From: Prorocentrum cordatum
Lineage: Eukaryota > Sar > Dinophyceae > Prorocentrales > Prorocentraceae
Reading direction: 5' to 3'
NCBI GenBank assembly: GCA_963575745.1
Contig: CAUYUJ010019895.1
Span: 28,501 to 92,500, forward strand
DNA length: 64,000 bases
The notes beneath the pieces are model-generated. The model ran no database searches. It worked only from the letters and a program-made list of their open reading frames with translations, and was not told where the DNA came from. The position numbers and the translations under genes were made by a program. This document shows positions 10,602 through 19,905 of the stretch, piece by piece. Positions within the stretch are counted from its first letter, which is position 1. Each line of letters begins with the position of its first letter.

Positions 10602-12349
10602 CTATGCCCCGCCCGCTGCTGCTCCCTTTTTGGCGATCTTCGGGGCTGGGCTGCGGATGTCTCCGTCCGAGCCGTCCGCTGCACTGGCTGTGGGGGCTGA
10701 ATCCCCGTTTCCCTGCGCTCCCGCGCAGGCTGCCTCGATGCGCGTGACCTCCCTGTCGATCTGACTCGCGCTCAAGTCCTCTTCCTTGATCTCTTGCTTC
10801 GCTGCCGTCAGCGATTCTGTTGGAGCTGCAGCCGCCAAGTACGGGTCCTCCTGCGTCATGCCTCCATGCACTGGTTCCGTGGGTGTTATCGGCGGTACTG
10901 GTGCCACTGGTGGCGGCGGCTGAAAAGGCTGTGTAGGCACCCAAGCTGCTGGCTCCACTGAGGCTGGCACCGTCGGCGATGTGATGATAACTGGCTGGCT
11001 CCATCCTGGCGGCGTCCCTTGTCCTGGCTGTACTGAGGTAGGGGTCGGCTGTGGTGGCGTGCCAGCCTTGGGCGTCGCCGTGCCTCCCATCTGGGATGGC
11101 GAAGGAACCCCTCTTGTCGTCCCGTGGCCTGTTGGAGTCGACGGCGCCGCACCCGCTGCCTTGCCACTCGGCGGCCCACCAGCCGCCCCTGCTGTAAACC
11201 CCACCGCTGCCGTAGGTCTCGCTGACTCCGCTGGCATGGTAGGTCCCGTCGTAGCCTGATAATGAATCCAGTTCAGCATGGACGACACGATGCCCTCCTG
11301 CCTTTGCTGCCGCTGGTTCATATCGGTGATGAGGTTCACCATCTGCATCATCTGTTGATCTTTTGCCGCATCCTGTGTCGTCTGTGCTGGCTGCATCGGT
11401 GGCGGTGGCCCTGGCACCTCGGGGCCCCTCATCGCAGGCTCGGCTGCCCCAGGCGGGGGCGCTGCCGCCGCAGGCCCTGGGTGGGCCGCTGCCGCCGCGG
11501 AGGGCCCCATGGTGCCAGCAGAAGGCCCCGCACTGGCCGTGCCCGCCATGGGCCCCTGGGCCGCCGCCGCCGCTGCCTGCTGAGTCATCCACTGCTGCTG
11601 CGGCGATGGCCCCATGAATGTGTGAGGCATCTGCTGGTGCATCGAGCCTTGTGCACCCCACATGTAGTGCGGCGGCGGCCCCAAGGGCCCATTGAGCCCA
11701 GCTGATGCGTACCCTGCTGCTCCTGGGGGCGCCGCTCCGAAGCCCGACGCCGAAGGCTCTCCTCCGCCTCCTGGCATCAGCTCGTCCTCTTCCTCTGGCA
11801 TCTCCATCAGCTCGTTCATGCAACTCTCCAGCTGCGCCAACTCCAGCTCTATCTCCCTTTCCTGCTCGCGCAGGTCCTTGGCCCTCGCCTGCGTGGCGGC
11901 CAAGCGGTCCTTCGCTTTGTCCTGCTTGAACTTTATCTCGTCCTTCTGCTTGCGCACCGACAGGAGGCTCGCGACGCAGATCTTCAGCACCATCAGCTCC
12001 ATGTCGTGGCGCCTCCCGTCGTCCTCCTTCCAGCCCTGCGGGCCAGAATCGCCATGCTGGCGATATCCTTCATCTGCTTCTCGATGTCGGCCTTGTACGA
12101 AGCCACTTCGTTCGTTCTCTGCGGTGCTGGCCGAAACGCACTGTGCGACTTCGCTGCCCGATGCGGCATGGGCGGCAGCTTCTGCACGTAGTTGCGGATG
12201 TTGGCCTCCTGCTGCTGCTTCTCTCGGTTCTGGCTGGCGCTCCTTGGCCTCGAGCGCAGCGTTGCAGCATTCCAATGCTGGCCACACAGGCACCGATGGT
12301 GATGCATCTTCACGGCTCTCTTGCAGTTCTGGCACTGCCACGTCGCCAT
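10602..12349 (-). pseudogene. LINE A ORF1 (zinc-ribbon-like, coiled coil, Pro/Ala/Gln-rich)
   Basis: The likely start is ATG 12349: MATWQCQNCKRAVKMHHHRC followed by LCGQHW, a C-x2-C...C-x-C zinc-ribbon-like motif. A frame change near 12005 leads into MELMVLKICVASLLSVRKQK, then a charged coiled coil (KDRLAATQARAKDLREQERE), an acidic patch, and about 350 residues rich in Pro, Ala, Gln and Gly. It ends in SPAPKIAKKG and a TAG at 10602. The architecture suits an RNA-binding, self-associating ORF1 protein. The long Glu/Arg run upstream of 12590 is microsatellite, not protein. Confidence 0.6.
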
Positions 12350-12579
12350 CTCGGTGATGCCTTGCTGCGCTGAGTGGTGCTCTCCCAGCCTCCTGTACGC
12401 ACTGTCTAACGCCACAAGTAGCCGTGCTTGATGACGCTGGTCTCGCTCTCTGCGATGCCTCGCGGGCTCGCGTGGAGCAAGAAAAGAAGAAATTGTTATC
12501 GCGGCTCTGTGGAGCACGCCTGGGGTCTGGCCTGTAAATGTGACAGAGTACTGTCTCGGATATGTCCTGCGCGCGCGGG

Positions 12580-12593
12580 CTCAGGCCAAACCC
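12580..12593 (-). other. Possible decayed spliced-leader relic at the 5' end of LINE A
   Basis: On the reverse strand the first bases after (GGA)n read GGGTTTGGCCTGAG, against CATTTTGGCTCAAG in the leader. Eight of 13 aligned bases agree and most differences are transitions. Its position matches that of the leaders of LINEs B and C, but the match could be chance. Confidence 0.25.
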
Positions 12594-12841
12594 TCTCCTC
12601 CTCCTCCTCCTCCTCCTCCTCCTCCTCCTCCTCCTCCTCCTCCTCCTCCCTCCCTTCCTCCTCCTCCTCCTCCTCCTTCCTCCCCTCCTCCTCCTCCTCC
12701 TCCTCCTCCTCCTCCTCCTCCTCCTCCTCCTCCTCCTCCTCCTCCTCCTCCTCCTCCTCCTCCTCCTCCTCCTCCTCCTCCTCCTCTCCTCCTCCTCCTC
12801 CTCCTCCTCCTCCTCCTCCTCCTCCTCCTCCTCCTCCTCCT
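12594..12841. repeat. (TCC)n, right half of P1 core, 5' flank of LINE A
   Basis: About 248 bp of TCC/CTC repeats from LINE A to the right TIR of P1. Confidence 0.9.
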
Positions 12842-12875
12842 CGGGTCGCCTACGGCCCCGGGGGAAACCGTGCAG

Positions 12876-12992
12876 CCAAGACGTCCGCCGTGAGCGCACC
12901 CCAGAGGGGTCCCCGCGCGTGCGGGCTCGGCGCCGGGGTGGCCGTGCCTGTCCCAGGCCCCGCCGCGAGCGCCCCCCCCTTGCGTGGCGGCG
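12876..12992 (-). pseudogene. Upstream piece of the old RNase H element
   Basis: Begins with the right copy of the 31-bp P1 duplication (12876-12906). On the reverse strand the frame reads ATPAPSPHARGPLWGALTAD, and the last eight residues are those at which the RNase H fragment resumes at 3956. So P1 and H1a interrupted one continuous frame. It is cut on its upstream side by P2. Confidence 0.5.
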
Positions 12993-13024
12993 CCATCGAT
13001 GCACAGCTCCATGGGGCTCCCATG
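12993..13024. repeat. Target duplication, left copy, of P2
   Basis: 32 bp, starting CCATCGATGCAC and ending GGGGCTCCCATG, repeated at 14185-14216 with one A/G difference. Confidence 0.8.
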
Positions 13025-14184
13025 CAAGGAGGGTTTATCCGAAGGGCTTAGGCGACCCGTCCTCCTCCTCCCCCTCCTCCTCCTTCTCCTCCTCCTCCTC
13101 CTCCTCCTCCCTCCTCCTCCTCCTCCTCCTCTCCTCCTCCTCCTCCCTCCTCCTCCTCCTCCCCCTCCTCCCCCTCCTCTCTCCTCCTCCTCCTCCTCCT
13201 CCTCCTCCTCCTCCTCCTCCTCCTCCTCCCCGTCCTCCTCCTCCTCCTCCTCCTCCTCCTCCTCCTCCTCCTCCTCCTCCATCTCCATTCCTTGTCCTTA
13301 TACATAACTTCTCCCTGTCGCACCCCGAGGCCAGCTTTCAGGGTGGTCTGGGCGTTTTGCCTGAGACTTCCTCTCCACTTATGACTCTGAAGCCAAAAAA
13401 TTGACAAGTGTTTCAAAGATGGAGGATGGGTGGTTTTCAAAATGTGGCTCTCGCCGCAGCGCGGCGCACATTCGTTTTAAATATTCGCAAGAGCTTCACA
13501 TATTCAGGGCGGGTCGTTCTCAAAATGTGGCTCTCGCCGTAGCGCGGCGCACATTCGCTTTACACAGATGCAAGGGTTTCACGGATTGAGGGCGGTTCCT
13601 TTTCAAAATGTGGTTCTCGCCTCAGCGCCGCGCACATTCGTTTCAAATACTTGCAAGAGTTTCACATATTGAGGGCGGATCGTTTTCAAAATGTGGCTCT
13701 CGCCTTAGCGCTGCGCACCTTCGTTCACAACCTTTGCAAGAGTTTTGACGGATTCTCATCATCAACATATTAGAAATGACGTTTTGGAAGGATTCCGGAT
13801 TATGCGGTCACAACAGTTAACGTTGATTCGCTGGGTTGAAGTCCCAGGAATGGTGTGATGGCACGATTCAGGATCGTCAAGACGCAACAGTCAGATTCAT
13901 CCGTGGCGTTGCCATTCCGCTTCAAGAGGTTGGTTTCTAACGGGACAGTGCCCTCAATGGAAATGAACCGTTCTAGGGGCCTATGAAGAGGGAGCTTGGG
14001 GGGAGGGTTCATCCCAACATCGTTGATGATTCTTGGGTTTACACTGGTCCTCGTCCTCCTTCTTCTCCTCCTCCTCCATCTGCCCCTCCTCCATCTCCTC
14101 CTCCCCCTCCCCATCCTCCACCTCCCCCTCATCCTCCTCATTCTCGGGTCGCCTACGGCTCCGGGGGAAACCGTGCACCCTTGC
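13025..14184. mobile_element. TIR element P, copy P2, split by R2 copy c
   Basis: The left TIR, GGAGGGTTTATCCGAAGG...GGCGACCCG, starts at 13028; the right TIR, CGGGTCGCCTACGG...AAACCGTGCA, ends near 14178. The (TCC)n core is broken by R2 copy c. The whole is flanked by 32-bp direct repeats. P2 and P1 lie only about 120 bp apart in the same host element. Confidence 0.7.
13281..14050. repeat. Composite repeat R2, copy c
   Basis: Left part 13281-13410, then four 83-bp units (ATGTGG at 13442, 13525, 13608, 13691), then the right unit ending GGAGGGTTCATCCCAACATCG before (TCC)n. Compared with copy b it lacks the 113-bp hairpin array. It is bounded by (TCC)n on both sides. Confidence 0.7.
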
Positions 14185-14336
14185 CCATCGATGCACGGCT
14201 CCATGGGGCTCCCATGGACCTGCTGGAGTCCAGACCCCCTTCGCGCTGTGAAACAAAAACGACGGGAGGGGGCTCATGGCCACGATGCTGGAGCATGGAG
14301 GCCGCGTCCCAGACCGCCTCCGTGCCATGAGAACAT

Positions 14337-14480
14337 GCGACGGGAGGGGCTTCTATATGTTCGGCCCCCGGGGGGGCTCTTACCAGGCCCCGGGGCCGTC
14401 AGAAAACGGCTCAGGATGAAAAGCCGGTCCTGGGGCAGGGGTCCAGACCTCTGGGGGTCGACGTTGTGAAAGAATCACGT
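14337..14480 (+). repeat. Palindromic repeat DR-1, copy 1
   Basis: Family landmarks in order: CGACGGGAGG, TTCGGCC followed by a G run, GGCCCCGGGGCCGTC, AAAACGGCTCAGGATGAAA, CCGGTCC, GGGGTCCAGACCTCTGGG and GTCGACGTTGTGAA, ending AATCACG. A further partial start lies at 14256-14275. Confidence 0.8.
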
Positions 14481-14854
14481 CTGGCTGGCAGCCATTGCCC
14501 GCGGCACGGCGCCGGAGGCCGCGGCCTGCAAGGCTCCGAAGCGGTCCTCTCGCACGACCGCCCAGCCCGCCCTCTCCAGCCCGACGAGGGTCCTGCCCGA
14601 CGCGCTGCCGTCGAGGAGCAGCGCACCACTCAGCTTCCCCGAGCGGGGGAGGCCGAGCCTCGTGCAAACGCCTCTGCCGGCTCCCGCCTCGGGGAGCATG
14701 CAGAGCCCGCGGGGCGGGCGACCGTCCACGGCAGGAGCGCACAGGCCGCCTCCTCCTTCCACGCGCGCGCTCGTGCAGCCCTGCCGCACAGCGCACGTGG
14801 GGCGCGGCCCCTGGCGCAGCGCGGCCAGGCGCAGGGGGAGGGCAGGGGAGGGCA
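14481..14854. other. No gene recognised, very GC-rich
   Basis: Open on several frames only because stop codons are rare at this GC content. No domain was seen. Confidence 0.4.
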
Positions 14855-15010
14855 AGGGGGGAGGGGGGCGAGGCTCCTGAGCAGCACCCCCTGCGTCTCG
14901 GGAGGCGCGGGCCTTCTCTACACATGCAAGGCCGGCGCCCTCTCAGAAGCAGCCCCCCTTCTGAGAAGCCTCCCCCCCTCCCGCTGACCCCTGGTGCGCG
15001 CCGCCAACCA
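14855..15010. mobile_element. Hairpin element H1, copy b
   Basis: GAGGCTCCTGAGCAG...GGAGGCGCGGGCCTT pairs with AAGGCCGGCGCC...CTTCTGAGAAGCCTCC. The right end TGGTGCGCGCCGCCAA matches the other copies. Confidence 0.6.
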
Positions 15011-15298
15011 CAGCGCGGCAGGGGCGTCGCATTCGCAGTGGCGGTGGTCGAAGGCACTCGCACAGGCGACAGACTGGCTGCCAGGCCGTGCGCACGGAGC
15101 CGCGCCCGCGCCCAGTGCACGCTGGGCACCGGCGCGCGCCGTGCTGCCTGCGGGGGCGCCTCCCCCGCACGGCGCCGCGCCCTCGGAGCGAGCGCCGCAG
15201 CGGGGGGGTCGGGCAGGCGGGCACGCTCGGCAGCGCCAGTGCGTGCCCGAGGCTCGGAGCGCGAACTCTTCCGGACCTCGCTTCCCGGCTGCAGCTCC
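15011..15298. other. No gene recognised
   Basis: Extremely GC-rich, without recognisable protein similarity or a strong repeat. Confidence 0.4.
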
Positions 15299-15475
15299 TG
15301 GGAGGCCACATTCTGATGTTGCCCCGGCCCGAAGTCCAGCTCCATCCGGCTTCATCCCGCTGAATCCCGCGTGGTCCGGCTTGATCCCGCTCAATCCGGC
15401 TCAATCCCGCGTAATCCGAGGCCCTGTCTGGCGTGACAGCCCCGCAATGGGGCTTAATCCTCCTTAGTATTTCCG
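15299..15475. repeat. Dispersed 10-bp minisatellite N10, copy a
   Basis: Tandem decamers of the type TTAATCCGGC/TGAATCCCGC from 15340 to 15420. Before them comes CTCCTGGGAGG and after them a GACAGCCCCGCAATGGGGCT hairpin; both flanks recur in copy b at 31.8 kb, so the unit is mobile or duplicated, not a local expansion. Confidence 0.7.
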
Positions 15476-15753
15476 AAGCAGCAGTTGCTTCCTAACTCTC
15501 TTCCCGGATCTGCCGCGGCCCCGAGCGCCTCAGCTCGTGCCGCACCTTCTCGTCTGCCTCGCTGGAAAGGCCCGTGCAACAGCGAACCCAGGCGCTGCAT
15601 GGTGAGAAGACCAGCGCCTGCAGGCCTTCAGTGCCGTCCTCCCAGGGTGCTGCGGACGGCTGGCTTTCGTCACCGCGGCCGCCAGCGTTAGCTCCAGCAC
15701 TCTTGGCTTCACCTGCTGCTCCCACACGTAGGGAGGAACAACACATTGCATAA
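15476..15753. other. No gene recognised
   Basis: No repeat or coding signal was identified. Confidence 0.4.
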
Positions 15754-15884
15754 GCATAAACTTTCGGCCTTCCGCGCGGATTTCTTGGATCCGTGCTGGG
15801 CCCCCCTCCCTGGCGCGCGGAGCTGTCGCCGGGGGGCCCCAGCGCGGATCCAAGAAATCCGCGCGGAGCGCCAAAAGTTTATGC
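15754..15884. mobile_element. Hairpin element H2, copy a
   Basis: Perfect outer arms GCATAAACTTT (15754) and AAAGTTTATGC (to 15884). Inner arms CGCGCGGATTTCTTGGATCC and GGATCCAAGAAATCCGCGCG are also complementary, around a C/G-rich loop. Shorter relatives lie at 39970-40085 and 57510-57635. Confidence 0.75.
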
Positions 15885-16150
15885 TCATGGCGTTTTTGTC
15901 TTGTTCGAATCCAGATGACACTCGTGCTGTGGATCACGAGCGGGTGCAGTTTGCACCCCGCCGGATGGCTGTGGAGGCGGGAGGTCCAGCGCTGCCCACG
16001 CGTGGCAGGCGCCCCGCAGCCACCGTCGCTCTTGCACCCGCAGGCCCTGCAGCCTGCTGCCAGCAGTGCCCGTGGCAGCCGCGCCCCACCGGGCGCTGCC
16101 GGTCGCGTCCATGCGCTGCAGCATGCCAGCATCTCCCACTCCTGCCTTAC
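15885..16150. other. No gene recognised
   Basis: Contains the palindrome CTCGTGCTGTGGATCACGAG at 15923-15942. No coding signal was seen. Confidence 0.35.
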
Positions 16151-16152
16151 AG

Positions 16153-16300
16153 ACCCAGATCACGACGGGGGGTTCTTAGCTATTTTCGGCCTCGGGGGGT
16201 CCTTGCCAGGCCCCAGGACCGGCAAAAAACGGCTCGGGATGAAAGACAGGTCCTGGGGCAGGGGTCCAGACCTCTGGGGGTCGACGTTGTGAAGCAGTCC
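16153..16300 (+). repeat. Palindromic repeat DR-1, copy 2
   Basis: ATCACGACGGGGGGTT, CTATTTTCGGCCTCGGGG, AAAAAACGGCTCGGGATGAAA, GGGGTCCAGACCTCTGGG, GTCGACGTTGTGAA. One of the best-preserved copies. Confidence 0.85.
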
Positions 16301-16573
16301 TGGCGTCGGGCGTCTGGGTCTCCCACCCCTGCTTGACGAACGTGCTTGCACCTGCCACTTCGCCTCTTGGCCTCCTGCTCCCGCGCCTGCTGCGTGGCTC
16401 ACGCTGCGACGGCCTCCCGCCGCGTGATCGGAGCCCAGAGCCTTCAAGGAGTTGCGCCCTCTTCGCGGGCGGCAGCGGTCGGGAAGCGCTGGGCAGCTGG
16501 TCCAGGGCGCCGTCGCTGGCCAAGTACCGGTTCGTCTCCGCGAGCGGCGGGCCCCCTTCCGCGAAGGAGCACA

Positions 16574-17000
16574 TCAAGCTGGCGACGCTGCTGCCACCTG
16601 CGCGGCGACCAGATCCCCAGGGCCAGTGCCGTGCACCATGGTGTCGTCAACCCAGTTCCCGAGCGAGACCACGGGCCTGCCTACCTTGGCCGTGCGCAGC
16701 GGCCCCAGCAGCGCCAGCGAGGTGGCCCCGCTGCACCCTGCTATGATGGCCGCCGTGGCCTCGAACTGCTCCCCCACGCACCCGGCGTGTACGAGCGCGC
16801 GGAGGCCCGCACAAATGCAGCACAGGCCCCGCACCACTTTCAGAGGCAAGGTGTGAGCCACCACAGCGCCGCACCGACGCTTGAAGCGGACAGCGCTCGC
16901 AGGACATCTCAGGTGAGGTCCAGCGCCGCCGTGGCCGAACGAAAGCCGACGCCGCGACCGAAGCCCGCCAGCAAGCTGCGGGCACACCCGGCCCAGCCGC
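16574..17000 (-). pseudogene. Reverse transcriptase-like fragment
   Basis: The reverse-strand frame contains AAIIAGCSGATSLALLGP followed about 20 residues later by SLGNWVDDTMVHGTG. A GC(S)xAT block ahead of an x-V-D-D box resembles the palm of reverse transcriptases; VDD lies at 16643-16651. Upstream residues (GLRALVHAGCVGEQFEATAA) fit the same fold loosely. The frame ends at 16574; 16300-16573 may hold the decayed thumb region in another frame before DR-1 copy 2. It is unlike LINEs A-C and may represent another class. Confidence 0.4.
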
Positions 17001-17560
17001 AGCTCTCGAGCGAAGAGCCGCCCCGGCAGAGGTCCTCTCGCTGTGCGCCCGTTCCCCATGCGGCGCAGCACGGGCGCCTCGGGCCCGGGTCAGAGGCGCG
17101 GGCACCGGGCCGGGAAGCCCATCGGCCGAGTGCCGCCGCCTCGGACACTCTGGGGAGGAGGATGGCCTGCGGCAAGGGAGGCCTCGGGAGTGCCCGGGCA
17201 ATCCTCGAGGAGGCGCGGCGGTGCATCCTCCCCCCCCGCAGCTGCCATCCTGCCGTCCTCCTGGAGCAGCTCGGGGGCCATCCTGGGGCAGCCTGGGGCC
17301 TCCGGCGCAGTCTTCGGGCCATCTTGAGGCAGCTTTGGGGCTGTACTGCGGCCTCCGGGCCCCGTCCTGGAGGCAGCGTGGAGCCATCCCGCAGCCCTGT
17401 CGGGCCACCCAGGACGATTGCAGCGGTGCCGCCTCGGGATCGTCTTGGGCCATACCATCTCTACCCCATGCAGTAGCGATGCCACGCGAGCTGCTTTGAT
17501 CGGGGAAGTGTGGGAGCACGCAGTTGGTCAAGAAGGGGGGGGGGCACCCGTGCAACCGAA
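17001..17560. repeat. GC-rich DNA grading into GGGGCC(A/T)TCCTGG minisatellite
   Basis: 17230-17440 shows degenerate GGGGCAGCCTGGGGCC-type repeats. Nothing coding was recognised. Confidence 0.4.
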
Positions 17561-17589
17561 GATCGGGATCGGCCTGAGCAGGCCCAGGA

Positions 17590-18170
17590 GCCAACAATAC
17601 ATGATGTCGCGGATCTTCCGATATGAGAGCCTCTTGGCAGTTGTCTTGGGGTGTCTTGGGGCCTTGTTGGTGCTTGGGGGCCCTTTTGGGACACTCTTGG
17701 GGATACATTGGAGGCCACCGATCAAAAGTGGGGCGTCCTTAATACGCGGCGCCCCTCGATGATTCCTCAAATTGCCTCTTGGAGGTCTCTTCGGCGCTCT
17801 TGGGACCGTCTTTGAGCCCTCTTGGGCCCATCCTGCCATCTTGAAGCCATCTAGAGGCTTCCAAAGTCTATTGGAGGGGAAAAGGCTAGAAGGCAAAACA
17901 CATTGATGATATGAATTTGGCCTCTTGGAGGCGTCCTGGGTAAGCTTCAAAGCATCTTGGACCAGTCTGTGCACACTCTTGGAGCCTCTTGGAGCATGTT
18001 GGAAGCCATTTTGAGCCATCTTGGGGTATCTTGAACCATCTTGAAGCTTATCTCAGGTTCTCTGAGGCCCTCTTTGAGCCATCTTTGGCCAACAGCCCAG
18101 GAGGCTCGAAGACGGCCCCAAAATGCATCTAAGATGGCCCAGGAGGACCCGAGGACGCCCAGGCCAAGCA
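17590..18170. repeat. Minisatellite W, locus 1
   Basis: Degenerate 11-13-bp units such as GCCATCTTGAAGCCATC and TCTTGGGGCC. The same family forms 29330-30570, 33800-33950 and 34775-35090. Both strands stay open, giving Arg/Pro/Lys-rich or Gly/Leu/Ser-rich frames. Confidence 0.65.
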
Positions 18171-18900
18171 CATTGAGCAACATTAATCAAACATAGCGTT
18201 TGGTGTGTCGTACCTGTCCAATGTGTTGCTGCCGCTATGTCTTGCTCCCGCCCGCCCTGCAGGACGCAGGCGGTTTCGAGCGTTTCCTCCTCCCGCCCCC
18301 GCCTCACCCTTCGGGGAGCTACCCCATCTCCTGGGTCTGACGCGAGGGCGGCGAGGCGTTGGACGTATCTGGGAATCTTGGTGCAAACCAGAGCGGCCAG
18401 GATTCTGAGGGACCCGCCCCCCGGAAAGAGTAGAGAGGGCGCAGGACTGGAGAGACTGCGAGCCAAACGCAAAGACAGCACACGGTCAGGTCATTTGGCG
18501 TAGCGTGTCGCGCCGACGGCTTCTGGCCTGCCACGCTGCGGAGCGACGTGCAATTCCGCGCCGCCGTTCCGGCCTACCACGCTTCGGAGCGATATGCTGC
18601 TCGCGTCCCCGTCCCGGAGCGTCAGCGTCTCGAGTTTTTCCCAGCCTCCCGCCCCGCGGAGCGGAGCGACGCGCTATCCACTTGCAGGGCACAACGTGTC
18701 GGCGTAGCCGTCGCCGCGACACGCAACACGAAAGTCCCCGACCGAAGGGGCGGAGGACGAAGCTACGACGGGCTGCCCCTCCCTACAGCGATTTTGGGCG
18801 TCCTGCAGCTGAACGCCCCGAGCCCCGAGCCTTTTTCAGCCTCCCTGCCCGCGGAGCGGAGGGACACGCTATCCGCTTGCAGGGCACACAGTCGAGGCTG
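18171..18900. other. No gene recognised; holds a 60-bp direct duplication
   Basis: 18632-18693 and 18831-18891 are near copies: both contain CAGCCTCCC(T)GCC, CGCGGAGCGGAG and CGCTATCCRCTTGCAGGGCA. Related shorter pieces surround them. No domain was seen. Confidence 0.45.
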
Positions 18901-19035
18901 ATCAGCAGATCGACCCTGCCAAATCAAGGGTGCTCTTTGTGTCCTCTGCTTCGCGACCCATGCCTTCTGCATGCCTGTGGCAGTGTGGCCCTCGGAAGGG
19001 TCTTGTGTCCTCTCGCGTGTTCTTTTCCAGACCCC

Positions 19036-19190
19036 CGACGTCACCATTTTTTGTGACGTCGACCCCCAGAGGTCTGGACCCCTTCCCCGGGGCCGGCTTC
19101 TCATCCTGAGTCGTTTTTTGATGGCCCCGGGGCCCGGCAAGGGCCCCCCGAGGCCGAAAATAGCGAAAAACCTCCCGTCGTGATCCTGTT
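19036..19190 (-). repeat. Palindromic repeat DR-1, copy 3
   Basis: Minus orientation: GACGTCGACCCCCAGAGG, CTTCTCATCCTGAGTCG, GGCCGAAAATAGCGAAAAAC, CTCCCGTCGTGAT. Confidence 0.85.
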
Positions 19191-19326
19191 CACAGCGCGA
19201 GGAGGTTTGGTAGTGTAGCGTGTCGTCGCGGCCGCCGCCTCCGCCGCCGCACGCAACCGCAAAAGTTTCCGACCGCAGCGCAAGGCAGCAGTCCAGCGTC
19301 CAGCGGCCCGCCCTGGATCAGAGCCT

Positions 19327-19903
19327 GCGACGCCCCAGTGGCGGGCCGGCGGACTCCCGTAGCTTTCGAGGCGTTTGCGCCACGTCTTGGGCCGCACCAG
19401 CTCGGAAATCCACCTCTCCTCCCTCCTCCTCCCTCCCTCCTCCTCTCTCCTCCCTCCTCCTCCTCCATCTCCTCCCTCCTCCCTCCTTCTCCCTCCTCCT
19501 CCCTCCTTCCTCCCTCCCTCCCTCCCTCCCTCCCTCCCTCCCTCCTCCTCCTCCTCCTCCTCCTCCTCCTCCTCCTCCTCCTCCTCCTCCTCCTCCTCCT
19601 CCTCCTCCTCCTCCTCCATCTCATCCCTCCTCCTCCCTCCCTCCTCCTCCCTCCCTCCTCTTCCCTCCTCCTCCTCCCTCCTCCTCTCCTCCCTCCTCCT
19701 CCCTACTCCTCCTCCTCCTCCTCCTCCTCCTCCTCCTCCTCCTCCTTATCCTCCTCCGTCGCACGTCTCCTTCGGGGATGGGAGAACCTGGCGCCCCCAG
19801 GCGGGCCGACGGACTCCTGTATCTTCAGGCACGTCTGCGCCACGTCGTTGGTCTCAGGAGCTCTGAAATCCACCTCCCCGTCTTGTGTCTCCTTCGGGGA
19901 TGG
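19327..19903. repeat. Duplicated segment, one copy holding 340 bp of (TCC)n
   Basis: Copy 1: 19327-19411, then (TCC)n to 19755, then 19756-19785 (GTCTCCTTCGGGGATGGGA). Copy 2: 19791-19905, the same flanks (GCGGGCC.ACGGACTCC, GCGCCACGTC, GAAATCCACCT, GTCTCCTTCGGGGATGGGA) but only CCCCGTCTT where copy 1 has the array. One duplicate thus shows the filled and the other the nearly empty state. Confidence 0.75.
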
Positions 19904-19905
19904 GA

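Larger units (their letters stand above)
4326..12593 (-). mobile_element. LINE A, non-LTR retrotransposon, decayed
   Basis: Read on the reverse strand the element holds: ORF1 (zinc-ribbon-like and coiled coil), RNase H, apurinic-type endonuclease, reverse transcriptase, and two C-terminal zinc fingers. It is about 8.3 kb, starts directly after (GGA)n and ends in (GGA)n. Frames change at least four times, so this copy is dead. RNase H lying before the endonuclease is unusual; in the RNase H-bearing LINE clades I know (I, R1, Tad) it follows the reverse transcriptase. The first bases after the microsatellite resemble a decayed spliced leader. Confidence 0.8.
4161..12875. mobile_element. TIR element P, copy P1, split by LINE A
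   Basis: The left end, GGAGGGTTTCTTTGAAGG...GGCGACCCG, and the right end, CGGGTCGCC...AAACCGTGCA, are inverted repeats of about 32 bp; the core GGCGACCCG/CGGGTCGCC is perfect. Between the TIRs P consists only of (TCC)n, as the uninterrupted copy P3 shows. LINE A lies inside that core. A 31-bp direct repeat flanks the whole unit. No transposase is present. Confidence 0.75.

Noticed and set aside
10123-11823. 566-codon reverse-strand frame as the LINE A ORF1
   Set aside because: For most of its length it is the shifted reading of the Pro/Ala-rich region. The frame ending at 10602 has the coherent coiled coil; only 10123-10601 is kept as a possible linker.
12594-13290. Long Pro/Ser/Leu or Glu/Arg/Gly reading frames of more than 200 codons
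   Set aside because: They are (TCC)n read in its six frames. The same applies at 2.2, 4.2, 19.5, 25.7, 32.4, 34.4, 41.4-42.0, 45.1 and 51.3-52.1 kb.
15900-15912. GTTCGAATCC resembling a tRNA B box
   Set aside because: No A box or cloverleaf at the right distance; it lies beside hairpin H2a.
18000-18030. GCCATTTTGAGCCATC as another spliced-leader relic
   Set aside because: It is one unit of minisatellite W, and similar units occur throughout without the CTCAAG end.
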